Assembly: GCA_016866335.1 (NCBI GenBank)
Contig: VGMT01000009.1
Location: 1 to 64,000, forward strand
Origin: Bacteroidota bacterium
Lineage (GTDB): Bacteria; Bacteroidota; Bacteroidia; CAIKAF01
Reading direction: 5' to 3'
DNA length: 64,000 nt
Within the stretch, counting starts at the first letter, position 1. The number at the start of each line of letters is the position of its first letter. The notes under the pieces were generated by a model, which saw nothing but the letters and a program-made list of their open reading frames with translations, did not search any database and was not told the origin of the DNA. Made by a program: the position numbers and the translations under genes. Of the stretch, positions 29,315 to 38,551 are shown piece by piece.

Positions 29315-30439
29315 TTAATGTTTTGAAAGTTTAAAGGAACGATAAATATCTATGGTAACCCCGATAAATTCCGTTTTTTGATGCGCATTTCCAGCGATTC
29401 CTTGCAGCCCGTTTTCCAAAGCCTGCATTATAGATTCAGCTACGGCTGTATTTACGCTTCCCGAAAACTTTTCTAGCCAAGTACGCTCCATTTCGGTAAT
29501 CCTAGAAAGGCTGTTGGAGGTCCTAAAAACCAAGGCTTCTCGAATTAGGTACAATCCATATTGAAAAAATGAAATTTGCTGGGTGCGGCCCCACTTTTGA
29601 AAGACCTCGGCCAATTCCACGCTTTCATGGAAGGCCGCCATGTAAGCGCCCCGCATCCAATCTCGAAAAAACGGAAAAAATAAGGCCAGTTGTTCCTGGG
29701 TATTCCCCAAACCCAAGGCATGGTCCACATCGCCATCGGCCATGTTCACAAGCTCCCTGGCTTGGTCTAGGTCAAGCCCCATTTGGTTCCCCAAATAATC
29801 AGCCAAATCAAAGTCTTTCACCTTCGGAAAGGCAATAGATTGAAGCCGTGAAAGAAGGGTCGGCATCAATTTACCCTCTTCTTCGCTAACCAAAATAAAA
29901 ACGGTACTTGGGGGCGGTTCTTCAATCGATTTCAGCAGGCGGTTTGCCATTCCATGGGTAATCATTTCCGGATACCACAGCAGCATAAACTGAAGTTTTC
30001 CTTCGTAAGGCATTTGACTCATTTCGGTCAAAATCGCTTTTGTTGTGGCCGAGTTTATGGTGGGTCTTTTGCTTTCGCCCGAACAGAATTCCTGCCAACT
30101 TTCCACCGAACCATAAGGGGTTTTCAATAAAAATTCTCTGAACTCCTCAAGGTGATTTTGAGCCACATCTTTGTCGTCTTTGGCGGCAAAAGGAAAAGCA
30201 AAATGCAAATCAGGGTGGCTCAATTTAGCGACCTTTTTGCAGGCAGCGCATGTTCCACAGGAATCCTGTTCACCAGGTTGTTCGCACAGCAAATACTGAA
30301 TGTAGGCAAGTGCCATAGGCAATGTTCCATACCCATGTTTACCCAGGAACAATTGTGCGTGCGGAATTCTTCCTTGCTTGGCCGATCGAACCAAGAGCTG
30401 TTTGATTTGAGGTTGCCCGGCTACGTCCTGAAATTGCAT
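29315..30439 (-). CDS. holB: DNA polymerase III subunit delta'
   Basis: Clamp-loader subunit, 374 residues. The N-terminus has the AAA+ layout with a degenerate P-loop (GKHGYGTLPMALAY), a four-cysteine zinc module (LCEQPGEQDSCGTCAACKK) and the LLKSIEEPPPSTVFIL motif with the sensor-1 region. Loss of the P-loop lysine agrees with the non-hydrolysing delta' role. I chose the ATG at 30437-30439; a TACCTTTG box lies only 3 bp upstream, so the mRNA may be leaderless. Confidence 0.9.
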   Translation of the reverse strand: MQFQDVAGQPQIKQLLVRSAKQGRIPHAQLFLGKHGYGTLPMALAYIQYLLCEQPGEQDSCGTCAACKKVAKLSHPDLHFAFPFAAKDDKDVAQNHLEEFREFLLKTPYGSVESWQEFCSGESKRPTINSATTKAILTEMSQMPYEGKLQFMLLWYPEMITHGMANRLLKSIEEPPPSTVFILVSEEEGKLMPTLLSRLQSIAFPKVKDFDLADYLGNQMGLDLDQARELVNMADGDVDHALGLGNTQEQLALFFPFFRDWMRGAYMAAFHESVELAEVFQKWGRTQQISFFQYGLYLIREALVFRTSNSLSRITEMERTWLEKFSGSVNTAVAESIMQALENGLQGIAGNAHQKTEFIGVTIDIYRSFKLSKH

Positions 30440-30472
30440 GCTCAAAGGTAATGGATTCGATTGAGGTTTGGG

Positions 30473-30611
30473 TGCCTTTTCGGGTCTTCACCTGTACCTC
30501 ATTTGTACAACCAAGCAACGGTTTGCCGGTGCGTGGGGCTCCCCCTGGTCGCCTCCGCCTGGCACCGTAGCTTGGCTGTACTGCAATCGGTGCCGGTTCA
30601 GCCCCGGGCGC
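30473..30611 (-). repeat. Family-1 structured palindrome, copy G (divergent)
   Basis: On the minus strand, the diverged constant 5' part GGGGCTGAAC and 3' part GTGAAGACCCG frame GTACAGCCAAGCTACGG-TGCC, which pairs with GGCAAACCG-TTGCTTGGTTGTAC. The apical part GGCGGAGGCGACCAGGGGGAGCC is the family signature with a changed loop. The element starts at the last base of the rng stop codon and fills the rng-holB gap. Confidence 0.65.
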
Positions 30612-32173
30612 TAGGCCTCTTCAAGTTCAACACCCTGTGCATCTACAAAACGGTATTCCAACATGCCCAAGGTTGTTCTGGGTTCCAATCGATGCCGACG
30701 GCCATGGATTTTCTTCCATTTTTTCCAAACCGAAGTAAAAAACCCTCTTGTAAGGTAAGCCTCAACATAAGGGTGAACCAAAAGGGTAAAGGTGGCGTTG
30801 GGATTTTTTTCCATTTTCCGTGCAAAAGCGTTGGCAATTTCATCGGTCAGGTTAACGCTAGCAGTGACCTTTCCTGTTCCTTGGCAAGAAGGACAGGCTT
30901 CGGCGGTTTCAATGTTGATTTGAGGCCGAACCCGTTCCCTTGTTATTTGAATCAAACCAATTTTGGACGGAGGCAAAATGTTGTGCTTGGCCTTATCGTC
31001 CTTCATGGCATCGCGCATCCGTTGGAACAGAATTTTGCGGTTTTCGGCTTTGTACAAATCAATAAAATCAACCACAATAATTCCGCCCATATCTCTTAGG
31101 CGCAATTGCCGGGCTATTTCATCGGCGGCCTCAAGATTTACGGCAAGGGCTGAATCTTCTTGGGTTGTTCCCGAACGAACCGAATTTCCGGAATTCACAT
31201 CAATTACATGAAGCGCTTCGGTATGTTCAATAATAAGGTAGGCCCCCGATTTCATGGGTACATTCCGACCAAACAAGGTTCGAATCTGCCTATTTATGCC
31301 ATAATGTTCAAAAATAGGCAACCGACCCTTAAAAAACCGAACGGCCTTTTCGCGGTCGGGAAAATTGCTCCGCATGTACTCCCGAATCTGATTCACGTAC
31401 GACTCATCGTTAACTACAATAGAATCGAAGGTGAAATTTTTGTTTTCCAGATCCCGCAATAGGGTGGTTGCTCGACTTAACTCCCCAAGCACCTTGGCCG
31501 GTGTTTTCCCGGGTTTGATTTTTTCAAAGGCCTCTTCCCAGCGAGCCATCAAATCTTTCAGGTCTTTTTCCAAATCTTCGGCCGACTGATTTTCGGCTGC
31601 TGTTCGAATAATTATCCCAAAATTAGAAGGCTGTAGAGCCTCCATCAGTGATTTAAGGCGGTCGCGCTCCTTATTTTCTCGAATTTTACTTGAAATCGAA
31701 ATTTTTTCGGCGAAAGGCACCAAAACCATGTATCGGCCTGGCAAGGACAATTCACAACTGAGCCTTGGGCCCTTTTGAGAAATGGGTTCCTTGATAACCT
31801 TCACCAAAATGGTTTGACCGGCTTTGAGCACATCGCCCATTTTCCCTTCTTTACGAATGGGAGGGGCAAATTTAAAGTACCTTAAGCTGGCTGTTTTTAA
31901 GCGCCCGCTAACGGTTTCTTTTACAAACTTATTAAGCGACTGTATTTCAGGGCCTAAATCTAAGTAATGAAGAAAGGCATCTTTCTCGTAACCTAAATCG
32001 ACAAATGCAGCATTTAAATTGGGTTGAATACGACTGACCCTAGCCAGATAGTAATCACCCACATTAAAAGCATAGTCGCTCTTTTCTTTCGTTAGTTCGG
32101 TTAACTCACGACTTTTAAGCAGAGCAATAGAAACTTCTTCGGGCGCAACGTTTATAATTAAATCGTTGCTCAT
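30611..32173 (-). CDS. rng: Ribonuclease E/G family protein
   Basis: Endoribonuclease of 520 residues acting on single-stranded RNA (rRNA maturation, mRNA decay). The S1-like N-terminal region has YYLARVSRIQPNLNAAFVDLGYEKDAFLH. The catalytic domain contains LHVIDVNSGNSV and GGIIVVDFIDLY with the metal-binding aspartates. The Zn-link motif CPSCQGTG is present. It lacks the long C-terminal scaffold of RNase E. The stop codon abuts a structured repeat. Confidence 0.95.
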   Translation of the reverse strand: MSNDLIINVAPEEVSIALLKSRELTELTKEKSDYAFNVGDYYLARVSRIQPNLNAAFVDLGYEKDAFLHYLDLGPEIQSLNKFVKETVSGRLKTASLRYFKFAPPIRKEGKMGDVLKAGQTILVKVIKEPISQKGPRLSCELSLPGRYMVLVPFAEKISISSKIRENKERDRLKSLMEALQPSNFGIIIRTAAENQSAEDLEKDLKDLMARWEEAFEKIKPGKTPAKVLGELSRATTLLRDLENKNFTFDSIVVNDESYVNQIREYMRSNFPDREKAVRFFKGRLPIFEHYGINRQIRTLFGRNVPMKSGAYLIIEHTEALHVIDVNSGNSVRSGTTQEDSALAVNLEAADEIARQLRLRDMGGIIVVDFIDLYKAENRKILFQRMRDAMKDDKAKHNILPPSKIGLIQITRERVRPQINIETAEACPSCQGTGKVTASVNLTDEIANAFARKMEKNPNATFTLLVHPYVEAYLTRGFFTSVWKKWKKIHGRRHRLEPRTTLGMLEYRFVDAQGVELEEA

Positions 32174-32224
32174 ATTTCTACGTTTAAAGGAGACCGGAAG
32201 CAGAGCTACCGGCTCTATCCCGAA

Positions 32225-32317
32225 TTATTTTTTCTTTTTGTGGCGGTTCTTTCTAAGACGCTTTTTACGCTTGTGCGTATTCATCTTATGTCTTTTGCGT
32301 TTTTTTCCACTAGGCAT
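32225..32317 (-). CDS. 30-residue basic ribosomal-type protein (AURKAIP1/COX24 domain)
   Basis: ATG at 32315-32317 to TAA at 32225-32227 encodes 30 residues, MPSGKKRKRHK followed by MNTHKRKKRLRKNRHKKKK. By family knowledge such tiny Lys/Arg-rich proteins in Bacteroidota carry the AURKAIP1/COX24 domain, which is related to mitochondrial mS38 and small bacterial ribosomal proteins. It lies between the TPR gene and rng, a position I recall as conserved. Binding to the ribosome is inferred, not shown. Confidence 0.85.
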   Translation of the reverse strand: MPSGKKRKRHKMNTHKRKKRLRKNRHKKKK

Positions 32318-32331
32318 GATTCCTAAAGTAT

Positions 32332-33174
32332 TTAATTTGTTTTTGAAATTGTTTCGGCAAGCCAGGCATCAAAGCTGGTTTTGGCCATTCCCGAGGGCAA
32401 ACGCTCTCTGTAAAGCCCAAAGTACTTCTTTGCACTGTCTTGGTTTCCTGCTTTTAGCCAGGTATCTCCCAAAAGAAAATACACCTCGCTTCGGCTGCTG
32501 TCAATGCTTATTGCTTGATGAAAGCGTTCAACAGCTTTTGAAAACTGGGACGAAAGTACAGAAAAATGACCTAAACGTAAAATGGTTTCAACATCGTTGG
32601 GGTATTCTTTCAGAATTTCGGTCAACATTCCAATTCCTTCCATGGGGGCGCCGGCACCTTCAACCATTGCGGTTCCTAAGCCCCGCTTGGCTTCCAGTGA
32701 TTTTGGATCTGTTTTTAATACCTGCCGAAACAAACCCGCGGCTTCCACGGCAGCCCAACTTTTATCTTCTTCCGTCATAACCGATACCACGGTTAAAAAA
32801 CGCTGCGCTGCATCCAACACATCGGCATCGTCGTTGGTATCTTCTGCCTTTTTTTTCGCAAAAATGGCCGCAACGGCAGGGTTAATCTGCCCCCAGAATC
32901 GAATAAGCGTATCGGAAGCCCCCCTTCGATTTGCTGGGTCGGCTTGACGCCAGGCCAACTCAAGACGTTGCGCTTCTACCTGCTGTTCAGGGCTTAACCC
33001 AGATTTAACCTCTTCTATTTGGGCCTCTAAATCTGTATTTAACTCCTTGACTTGCGCCGCTTGAAGGTAAGCTTCTGGGTGCCGGGTAGGCAAGAGCCAT
33101 AGGCCAAGGCCCAAGAACAAGAAAAGCAGTGCTAAGAGCACTGCTTTTGTTTTTTCTGAAAGCGCAGAAAACAT
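32332..33174 (-). CDS. Tetratricopeptide-repeat membrane-anchored protein
   Basis: 280 residues: one N-terminal transmembrane helix (AVLLALLFLFLGLGLWLL), then helical repeats. TPR-like units include LFRQVLKTDPKSLEAKRGLG, NDVETILRLGHFSVLSSQFSKAVERFHQAISIDSSRSEVYFLLGDTWLKAGNQDSAKKYF. Probably a scaffold facing the periplasm. It is followed by the ribosomal-type gene, and upstream lie HU and mutY. Confidence 0.85.
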   Translation of the reverse strand: MFSALSEKTKAVLLALLFLFLGLGLWLLPTRHPEAYLQAAQVKELNTDLEAQIEEVKSGLSPEQQVEAQRLELAWRQADPANRRGASDTLIRFWGQINPAVAAIFAKKKAEDTNDDADVLDAAQRFLTVVSVMTEEDKSWAAVEAAGLFRQVLKTDPKSLEAKRGLGTAMVEGAGAPMEGIGMLTEILKEYPNDVETILRLGHFSVLSSQFSKAVERFHQAISIDSSRSEVYFLLGDTWLKAGNQDSAKKYFGLYRERLPSGMAKTSFDAWLAETISKTN

Positions 33175-33179
33175 CTAAA

Positions 33180-33464
33180 TTATTTCTGCGACTTTTTTAC
33201 AAGTCCATGAAAAGATTTCGCCGGCTTGAAGGCAGGAATGTTGTGCGCAGGAATAACAATCGTGGCGTTTTTGGAGATGTTGCGGCCTTTTTTCTCGGCG
33301 CGCTTCTTAATGATAAAACTACCGAAACCCCTCAAATAAACAGGGTCTCCAGCAATCAAAGAATCTTTAACCGACTTCATAAAGGCCTCAACCGTTACCT
33401 GAACGGCCGCTTTTTCTACACCGGTACTCTCTGAGATCTGATTCACAATTTCAGCTTTGGTCAT
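33180..33464 (-). CDS. HU/IHF-family DNA-binding protein
   Basis: Nucleoid-associated protein of 94 residues. The dimerisation helices (TKAEIVNQISESTGVEKAAVQVTVEAFMKSVKDSL) and the beta-arm signature (VYLRGFGSFIIKKRAEKKGRNISKNATIVIPAHNIPAFKPAKSF) are complete. It is divergent from mutY and probably shares the promoter region at 33465-33578. Confidence 0.95.
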   Translation of the reverse strand: MTKAEIVNQISESTGVEKAAVQVTVEAFMKSVKDSLIAGDPVYLRGFGSFIIKKRAEKKGRNISKNATIVIPAHNIPAFKPAKSFHGLVKKSQK

Positions 33465-33578
33465 TTTGCTATGTTTTGGTTAGAGATAATAACTTTGGCA
33501 AAGTTAATCATAATTCTAACCTTAAAAGTCTTAGCCACATCAAATCCGGTACGTTTCGACATAAAAGTTCTTAAAAAA

Positions 33579-34604
33579 ATGGAAATTCATCAGAAATTAA
33601 AGTTCTGGTTCCAACTTGAAGGCCGAGACCTTCCCTGGAGGCACACCAAAGACCCTTACCTAATTTGGCTTTCTGAAGTTATTCTTCAGCAAACAAGGGT
33701 TGAACAGGGCCTGCCCTATTATTGGAAATTTAGCGAGCGTTTTCCAACCGTCCAAGATTTGGCCAAAGCCAACGACGACGAGGTTTTTAGGCTTTGGCAA
33801 GGACTAGGTTATTATTCTAGGGCCAAATCGCTGTTAAAAACAGCCCGAGAAATTGAACGCAGCCACCAAGGAATTTTTCCTGCCAATTACGATGCATTGA
33901 TTTCCTTACCAGGTATTGGCCCATATACGGCTGCCGCCGTGGCATCCTTTGCCTTCAACAAAGCTCATCCGGTACTTGATGGCAATGTAAAAAGGGTGGT
34001 ATCGCGCTGCATTAAATTGGCAGAGGGTATTGAAAGCAAAAAAGCCAATTCGGTCATGCATGAATGGCTAAATCAAAACATGGACCATAACAATCCGGCC
34101 GACTTCAACCAATCGATTATGGAATTAGGGGCTTTGATTTGCACTCCCCGAAAACCAATGTGCATGCGTTGCCCTATTCAGGTTCATTGTTTAGCGAACC
34201 AAGAGGGTGAAGAAGAAAAGTACCCCATAAAAAAAGCCAAAACATCAAAGCAGGTTCTTCACTTGGCTTTTGCCTTTGCCCAAAATGAAAACCAGCTGTT
34301 AATTCAAAAAAGGAAACCCCATGGCATTTGGGCTAATTTATGGGAATTGCCCTCAAGAATAACCCAAGAATTCCCTGTAATTTCTGATTTAGAGATGGAT
34401 TTTCCAGGTGTTTCCAATAAAGATTATACAGCGGTCAAACTGCCTTCCCACCTTTTGTCGCACCGCGAAATTCGTGCCCAGGTTTTTGTTTTTCATTATT
34501 CGGGACCCGCTTCTGAGGGCCAAAAATGGATTGCCAAATCAGAAATAGAAAACCACGGATTCCCAAGAATTTTGACCCGCTACTTTGAAACAAGTTTGCC
34601 CTAA
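33579..34604 (+). CDS. mutY: A/G-specific adenine DNA glycosylase
   Basis: Base-excision repair enzyme removing adenine paired with 8-oxoguanine, 341 residues from the chosen ATG. The helix-hairpin-helix LPGIGPYTAAAVASFAF with catalytic Asp in VLDGNVKRVVSR, the iron-sulfur cluster cysteines in CTPRKPMCMRCPIQVHC (C-x6-C-x2-C-x5-C), and a C-terminal NUDIX-like 8-oxoG-recognition domain are present. An in-frame extension to 33471 lacks family similarity. Confidence 0.96.
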   Translation: MEIHQKLKFWFQLEGRDLPWRHTKDPYLIWLSEVILQQTRVEQGLPYYWKFSERFPTVQDLAKANDDEVFRLWQGLGYYSRAKSLLKTAREIERSHQGIFPANYDALISLPGIGPYTAAAVASFAFNKAHPVLDGNVKRVVSRCIKLAEGIESKKANSVMHEWLNQNMDHNNPADFNQSIMELGALICTPRKPMCMRCPIQVHCLANQEGEEEKYPIKKAKTSKQVLHLAFAFAQNENQLLIQKRKPHGIWANLWELPSRITQEFPVISDLEMDFPGVSNKDYTAVKLPSHLLSHREIRAQVFVFHYSGPASEGQKWIAKSEIENHGFPRILTRYFETSLP

Positions 34605-34605
34605 A

Positions 34606-36519
34606 TTATGGATTGGCTTTCTGCCTTGACTTCAAAACCCGATACCTGACCCGTGCCGTTTGATTGTGCAAACTTCCTGGATGCTCAATCAACAGAGTCC
34701 TATACGCCTCCATTGCCTTTTCGGGTTGTTGAAGTTGATTTTCATACAAACGCCCAATGGCTAAATAAGCATCGTCAACCAACAAACCAGAAGGCTCGTT
34801 TTTTATTAAAATCCTAAGGGCGTTTATGGCGGCATCTGTGTGCCCCCCACGCTCCAATATTTGGAATCGAATCCATAGAGAAGCGGATAATATGGGGCCA
34901 TATTTTATTTCAGCCTCTAGCGAATCCAGAATCATGGTTGCAAGGCTATCGTTTCTGGAATAAAAAGCCCAATCGGCTCTGGCATACTGGGCTAGGCTGG
35001 TGATGTTTGAATCTTCGCCCAACAAATCACTAATTAACAAAGACAAGCCTAGGGCATCGTTGGCAATGTGTTTGGTGGTGCTGGCCTTTAGCACTTTGGC
35101 TTGGGTTTGGGCCCAAGAAAATTCAGCGCGAAAAAAAGAAAGCCGTGTATTTCCCCATTTGGCTTCATGGCCTTCTGGCGTATTGGGCAAGGATTTTTCA
35201 ACTTGGCCGTACAAAAGACTTGGTTCCCAAAAATCACCGGTAGCAATGAGAATGTCGGCCAAGGTAATTTTGACTAATCCTTCCTCAATGGTTCCGCTTC
35301 GTATGGTAGGCATATTGTTTGACAAAAAGCCTATTGCCTGCTGTTTTTTTCGTAAATCAAAGGCAAGTAAGCGGGCATAGCGCAATGTAGTTTGTATAAA
35401 ATTCTGACTAGGGGGCATTGCCGTTAAAACCGTTTCATAGGCCTTTTCCAATTGCAAAAGCTGGGAACCGGCCAAGCGGCCCTCCCACCTAAGCCAATCT
35501 TCCATGTTTTGAACTTCGGCCATTTTAGCATCCAAAAAATAGGGAGAATTCTCGCCTAGACTACCGATGTACAAAAAGCAACGGTTAGCCATTTCAAAGG
35601 CTTGTTGTTCCCTGCATACCAAGCCCAAATCAAGAACAATACTACCTTCGGCCTTTGAGCGTTGGTCAATGGACTTTGCATGAACAAATGCCTGAGAAAA
35701 ATTGGTTTCTTGAATAAACACCCACATTAACAAGGATGCCAGTTCCAACTCATCGGGATTTTTTTGAATTTCAGAAATAAATGCCTGCTTAATCGAGAGA
35801 TTCATGGGCGCTTCGGGATCTTCCGACAACAGATTTACCAGCCTAGATTTAATTCCTTCGTAGTACCCGGGCGACAGATAAAGGAGTTGAATGAGTTTGT
35901 TGGCAGCTAAATTTGGCTTGTTGTCTGAAACATACAAATCGACCAATTTGTATAGGGCTTCTGCTTGATTTCCGAACCGCTTATTCCAATCTTCTAAGGC
36001 CTGAATAGCCATGGCCGCATGTCCGTAAGCAGCTAGGGAATTGGCTAGGTTTTCGGCAGGCCGGAAATCAGAGGGTGGATTTTTCGACCATGCCTTTAGA
36101 GCCTTTTCGGCCAATTTGGGCTCAGCGAAACGCAGTTGAAAATCGACGAAAGCGGCTAAGACTTCGGGCGATTCAGGCCATTTCCGGAATTGTTTTTCAA
36201 CCAAGGACTTTGCCATGCTGGGTTGATCCATGGCATAATGCAGCTTAAGGAGGGTTAAAAAGTGCAATTGCTCTTCGGGGCGTTGCTGAAAAAAACGCTC
36301 ATAAAAAGGAAGGGCTTTAGCAAATTCGCCTTGGTCTAAGTATTGCCGAGCCAATTGAAGTTCTTGTTCTGTTTGCCCATTCAATTGAGGGAACGAAAAC
36401 AAGAAAAAAAAGAGCGTTAAGAAAATCTGAGTTATAAAATACCCCAAGAGAGATGCAGAAAGAGCGGCAAATTTTGGTTGAAGAAGAGAAATCCCTTTGA
36501 ACATTGTAAAGAAACGCAT
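34606..36519 (-). CDS. Exported tetratricopeptide-repeat protein
   Basis: 637 residues. A hydrophobic N-terminal segment (FITQIFLTLFFFLFSFPQLNGQ) is a signal peptide or anchor. The rest is helical repeats, with recognisable TPR units at the start (LARQYLDQGEFAKALPFYERFFQQRP) and at the end (AYLAIGRLYENQLQQPEKAMEAYRTLLIEHP). Function unknown. It directly follows serS (11 bp). Confidence 0.82.
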   Translation of the reverse strand: MRFFTMFKGISLLQPKFAALSASLLGYFITQIFLTLFFFLFSFPQLNGQTEQELQLARQYLDQGEFAKALPFYERFFQQRPEEQLHFLTLLKLHYAMDQPSMAKSLVEKQFRKWPESPEVLAAFVDFQLRFAEPKLAEKALKAWSKNPPSDFRPAENLANSLAAYGHAAMAIQALEDWNKRFGNQAEALYKLVDLYVSDNKPNLAANKLIQLLYLSPGYYEGIKSRLVNLLSEDPEAPMNLSIKQAFISEIQKNPDELELASLLMWVFIQETNFSQAFVHAKSIDQRSKAEGSIVLDLGLVCREQQAFEMANRCFLYIGSLGENSPYFLDAKMAEVQNMEDWLRWEGRLAGSQLLQLEKAYETVLTAMPPSQNFIQTTLRYARLLAFDLRKKQQAIGFLSNNMPTIRSGTIEEGLVKITLADILIATGDFWEPSLLYGQVEKSLPNTPEGHEAKWGNTRLSFFRAEFSWAQTQAKVLKASTTKHIANDALGLSLLISDLLGEDSNITSLAQYARADWAFYSRNDSLATMILDSLEAEIKYGPILSASLWIRFQILERGGHTDAAINALRILIKNEPSGLLVDDAYLAIGRLYENQLQQPEKAMEAYRTLLIEHPGSLHNQTARVRYRVLKSRQKANP

Positions 36520-36530
36520 ATTGGGCTTCT

Positions 36531-37799
36531 TTATTTTAAAAGATCAAACCCGGTATACTTTTGCAGCGCTTCAGGAATGTGCACCCCTTCGGGGGTTTGG
36601 TGGTGTTCAAGAATGGCGGCAAGAATACGGGGCAGGGCGAGAGAACTTCCGTTAAGGGTGTGGAGCAACTGCGGTTTGCCGTTTGTTCGAAACCTAAGTT
36701 TGAGGCGGTTTGATTGAAATGCTTCGAAATTAGAAACACTGCTGACTTCTAACCAGCGCTGTTGAGCTCCTGAAAACACTTCAAAATCGTAGGTTAGGGC
36801 CGAGGCAAAACCCATATCGCCTCCGCATAGCCGAAGAAGCCGATAGGGCAAATCAAGGGATTGAATAAGTTCCTCGACGTGATTGACCATTTGGTCTAAA
36901 ACCTGGTAGGAGAATTCGGGCTGGCAAATGTGAACAATTTCCACCTTATCGAACTGGTGGAGGCGGTTTAGGCCCCGCACATCTTTGCCGTACGAACCGG
37001 CTTCGCGTCGAAAGCAAGGAGAATAGGCAGTACATTTAATTGGAAGGGCGGTCTCATCTAGAATGGTGTCGCGGAACAAATTTGTAACCGGCACCTCGGC
37101 TGTGGGAATCAAATAAAAGTCATCGGCAGTGGCATGGTACATTTGCCCCTCTTTATCGGGAAGTTGACCCGTACCGAAACCCGAATCCTGATTTACCATA
37201 AAAGGCACCTGAACTTCTGTATACCCGCGTTGGGTGTTAAAGTCTAGGAAATATTGGATTAACGCTCGTTGCAACCGGGCAGCCTTTCCCCAATAAACGG
37301 GGAAACCGGCCCCAGTAACCTTAACGCCTGCCTCAAAATCAATCCAATTCTTTCTGGCCACCAAATCCCAATGGGCTTCTGCACCGTTCCATAATTCACG
37401 GCTTGAATTCCCGCTGCGCACCACCACATTAGATGAAGCATCGTTTCCATCGGGAACGGAGGAGTGTGGGGCGTTCGGAAGAGACAACAAAATGGATTTT
37501 ATTTCGGCATCCAAAGCCAACTCTTGTTCCGTTAGAGCAGGAATTTCGGCTTTAAGGCTGCCGGTTTTTTGTTTGGCTTCCTCAGCCTGTTGGGTAGAAC
37601 CCTCGCGAATAAACTGACCAACAGCCTTAGATAAGGCATTGAGTTCGGCTTGTTTCTGCTCCTTCAACTGCAGAATGTCTCTATGCTTCCTGTCAAGATC
37701 AAGAATAGAATCAACCAGCTCTTTGGCAGGAATGCCTCGTTTATTAAGCCTTTGAATCCAATGGTCGGGTGCCTCCCGCAAGTCAGCCAAACGTAACAT
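36531..37799 (-). CDS. serS: Seryl-tRNA synthetase
   Basis: Class II aminoacyl-tRNA synthetase of 422 residues. The N-terminal coiled-coil arm (LDLDRKHRDILQLKEQKQAELNALSKAVGQ) binds tRNA-Ser. Motif 2 is FRREAGSYGKDVRGLNRLHQFDKVE, and motif 3 lies in LNGSSLALPRILAAILE. Complete. Confidence 0.98.
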   Translation of the reverse strand: MLRLADLREAPDHWIQRLNKRGIPAKELVDSILDLDRKHRDILQLKEQKQAELNALSKAVGQFIREGSTQQAEEAKQKTGSLKAEIPALTEQELALDAEIKSILLSLPNAPHSSVPDGNDASSNVVVRSGNSSRELWNGAEAHWDLVARKNWIDFEAGVKVTGAGFPVYWGKAARLQRALIQYFLDFNTQRGYTEVQVPFMVNQDSGFGTGQLPDKEGQMYHATADDFYLIPTAEVPVTNLFRDTILDETALPIKCTAYSPCFRREAGSYGKDVRGLNRLHQFDKVEIVHICQPEFSYQVLDQMVNHVEELIQSLDLPYRLLRLCGGDMGFASALTYDFEVFSGAQQRWLEVSSVSNFEAFQSNRLKLRFRTNGKPQLLHTLNGSSLALPRILAAILEHHQTPEGVHIPEALQKYTGFDLLK

Positions 37800-37841
37800 A
37801 GGTTTAATTTTTACAAAAGTAGTGAAGCAAGGCCATTAAAT

Positions 37842-37872
37842 GTTAAAAAAAACAGCTTCCCGAGGGAAGCTG
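37842..37872 (-). terminator. Intrinsic terminator after rplU-rpmA
   Basis: On the minus strand GCAGCTTCCC and GGGAAGCTG form a perfect stem with a short TC loop, followed by eight T. It lies 25 bp beyond the rpmA stop and 43 bp before serS. Confidence 0.9.
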
Positions 37873-37896
37873 CAAGAACATTACCAACCTTCGGGA

Positions 37897-38154
37897 TTAT
37901 TCATTGGGAATAACCGACACGTACGATTTATTGTCTCGGCGTTTGCGGAAGGCAACCGTTCCATCTACAAGGGCAAATAAAGTATGATCTTTACCAATAC
38001 CCACATTTAAACCCGCATTGTGGCGTGTACCACGCTGACGAACCAGGATATTTCCGGCAACGGCAGCCTGACCGCCGAATATTTTCACGCCCAAGCGTTT
38101 GCTTTCAGATTCCCGACCGTTTTTGGAACTACCTACACCTTTCTTGTGTGCCAT
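37897..38154 (-). CDS. rpmA: 50S ribosomal protein L27
   Basis: 85-residue ribosomal protein bL27. It begins [23 protein letters not shown], where the N-terminal tail reaches the peptidyl-transferase centre, and contains [28 protein letters not shown]. It follows rplU by 18 bp, the universal order. Confidence 0.98.
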   Translation of the reverse strand: MAHKKGVGSSKNGRESESKRLGVKIFGGQAAVAGNILVRQRGTRHNAGLNVGIGKDHTLFALVDGTVAFRKRRDNKSYVSVIPNE

Positions 38155-38172
38155 AATTGATACCTATTACGA

Positions 38173-38484
38173 TTAAAAACGAATTCCGGCAACTTTTACT
38201 TTGGTGAAGGCCTGCCGATGGCCATTCATTTTTTGATACCCCTTGCGGCGCTTTTTCTTGAAAACAAGTACTTTATCGCCTTTAACATGTGAGACAACTT
38301 GCAAAGAAACGGAAGCACCTTCAATTCGGGGCGACCCGATTTGTACAGATCCATTTTTATCGACCAACAACACATCGTTTACCTCAACCGTAGCGCCTTC
38401 TTCCGCCGCCAAACGGTGAACGAAGATTTCTTGATTTTCTTCAACTTTGAATTGCTGACCAGCTATTTTAACAATCGCGTACAT
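38173..38484 (-). CDS. rplU: 50S ribosomal protein L21
   Basis: 103-residue bL21. It starts [16 protein letters not shown] and ends with the conserved [25 protein letters not shown]. First gene of the rplU-rpmA operon. Confidence 0.98.
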   Translation of the reverse strand: MYAIVKIAGQQFKVEENQEIFVHRLAAEEGATVEVNDVLLVDKNGSVQIGSPRIEGASVSLQVVSHVKGDKVLVFKKKRRKGYQKMNGHRQAFTKVKVAGIRF

Positions 38485-38507
38485 ACGTTTTCAAATATAA
38501 GGGGACG

Positions 38508-38538
38508 CAAAGGTATTTTTTTTCAATGGTAAAACCAA
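38508..38538 (-). promoter_or_regulatory. rplU-rpmA promoter
   Basis: On the minus strand TTG (38536-38538) and TACCTTTG (38508-38515) are separated by 20 bp. The start codon follows 24 bp after the -7 box. Confidence 0.75.
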
Positions 38539-38551
38539 ACAAATGCAACAC

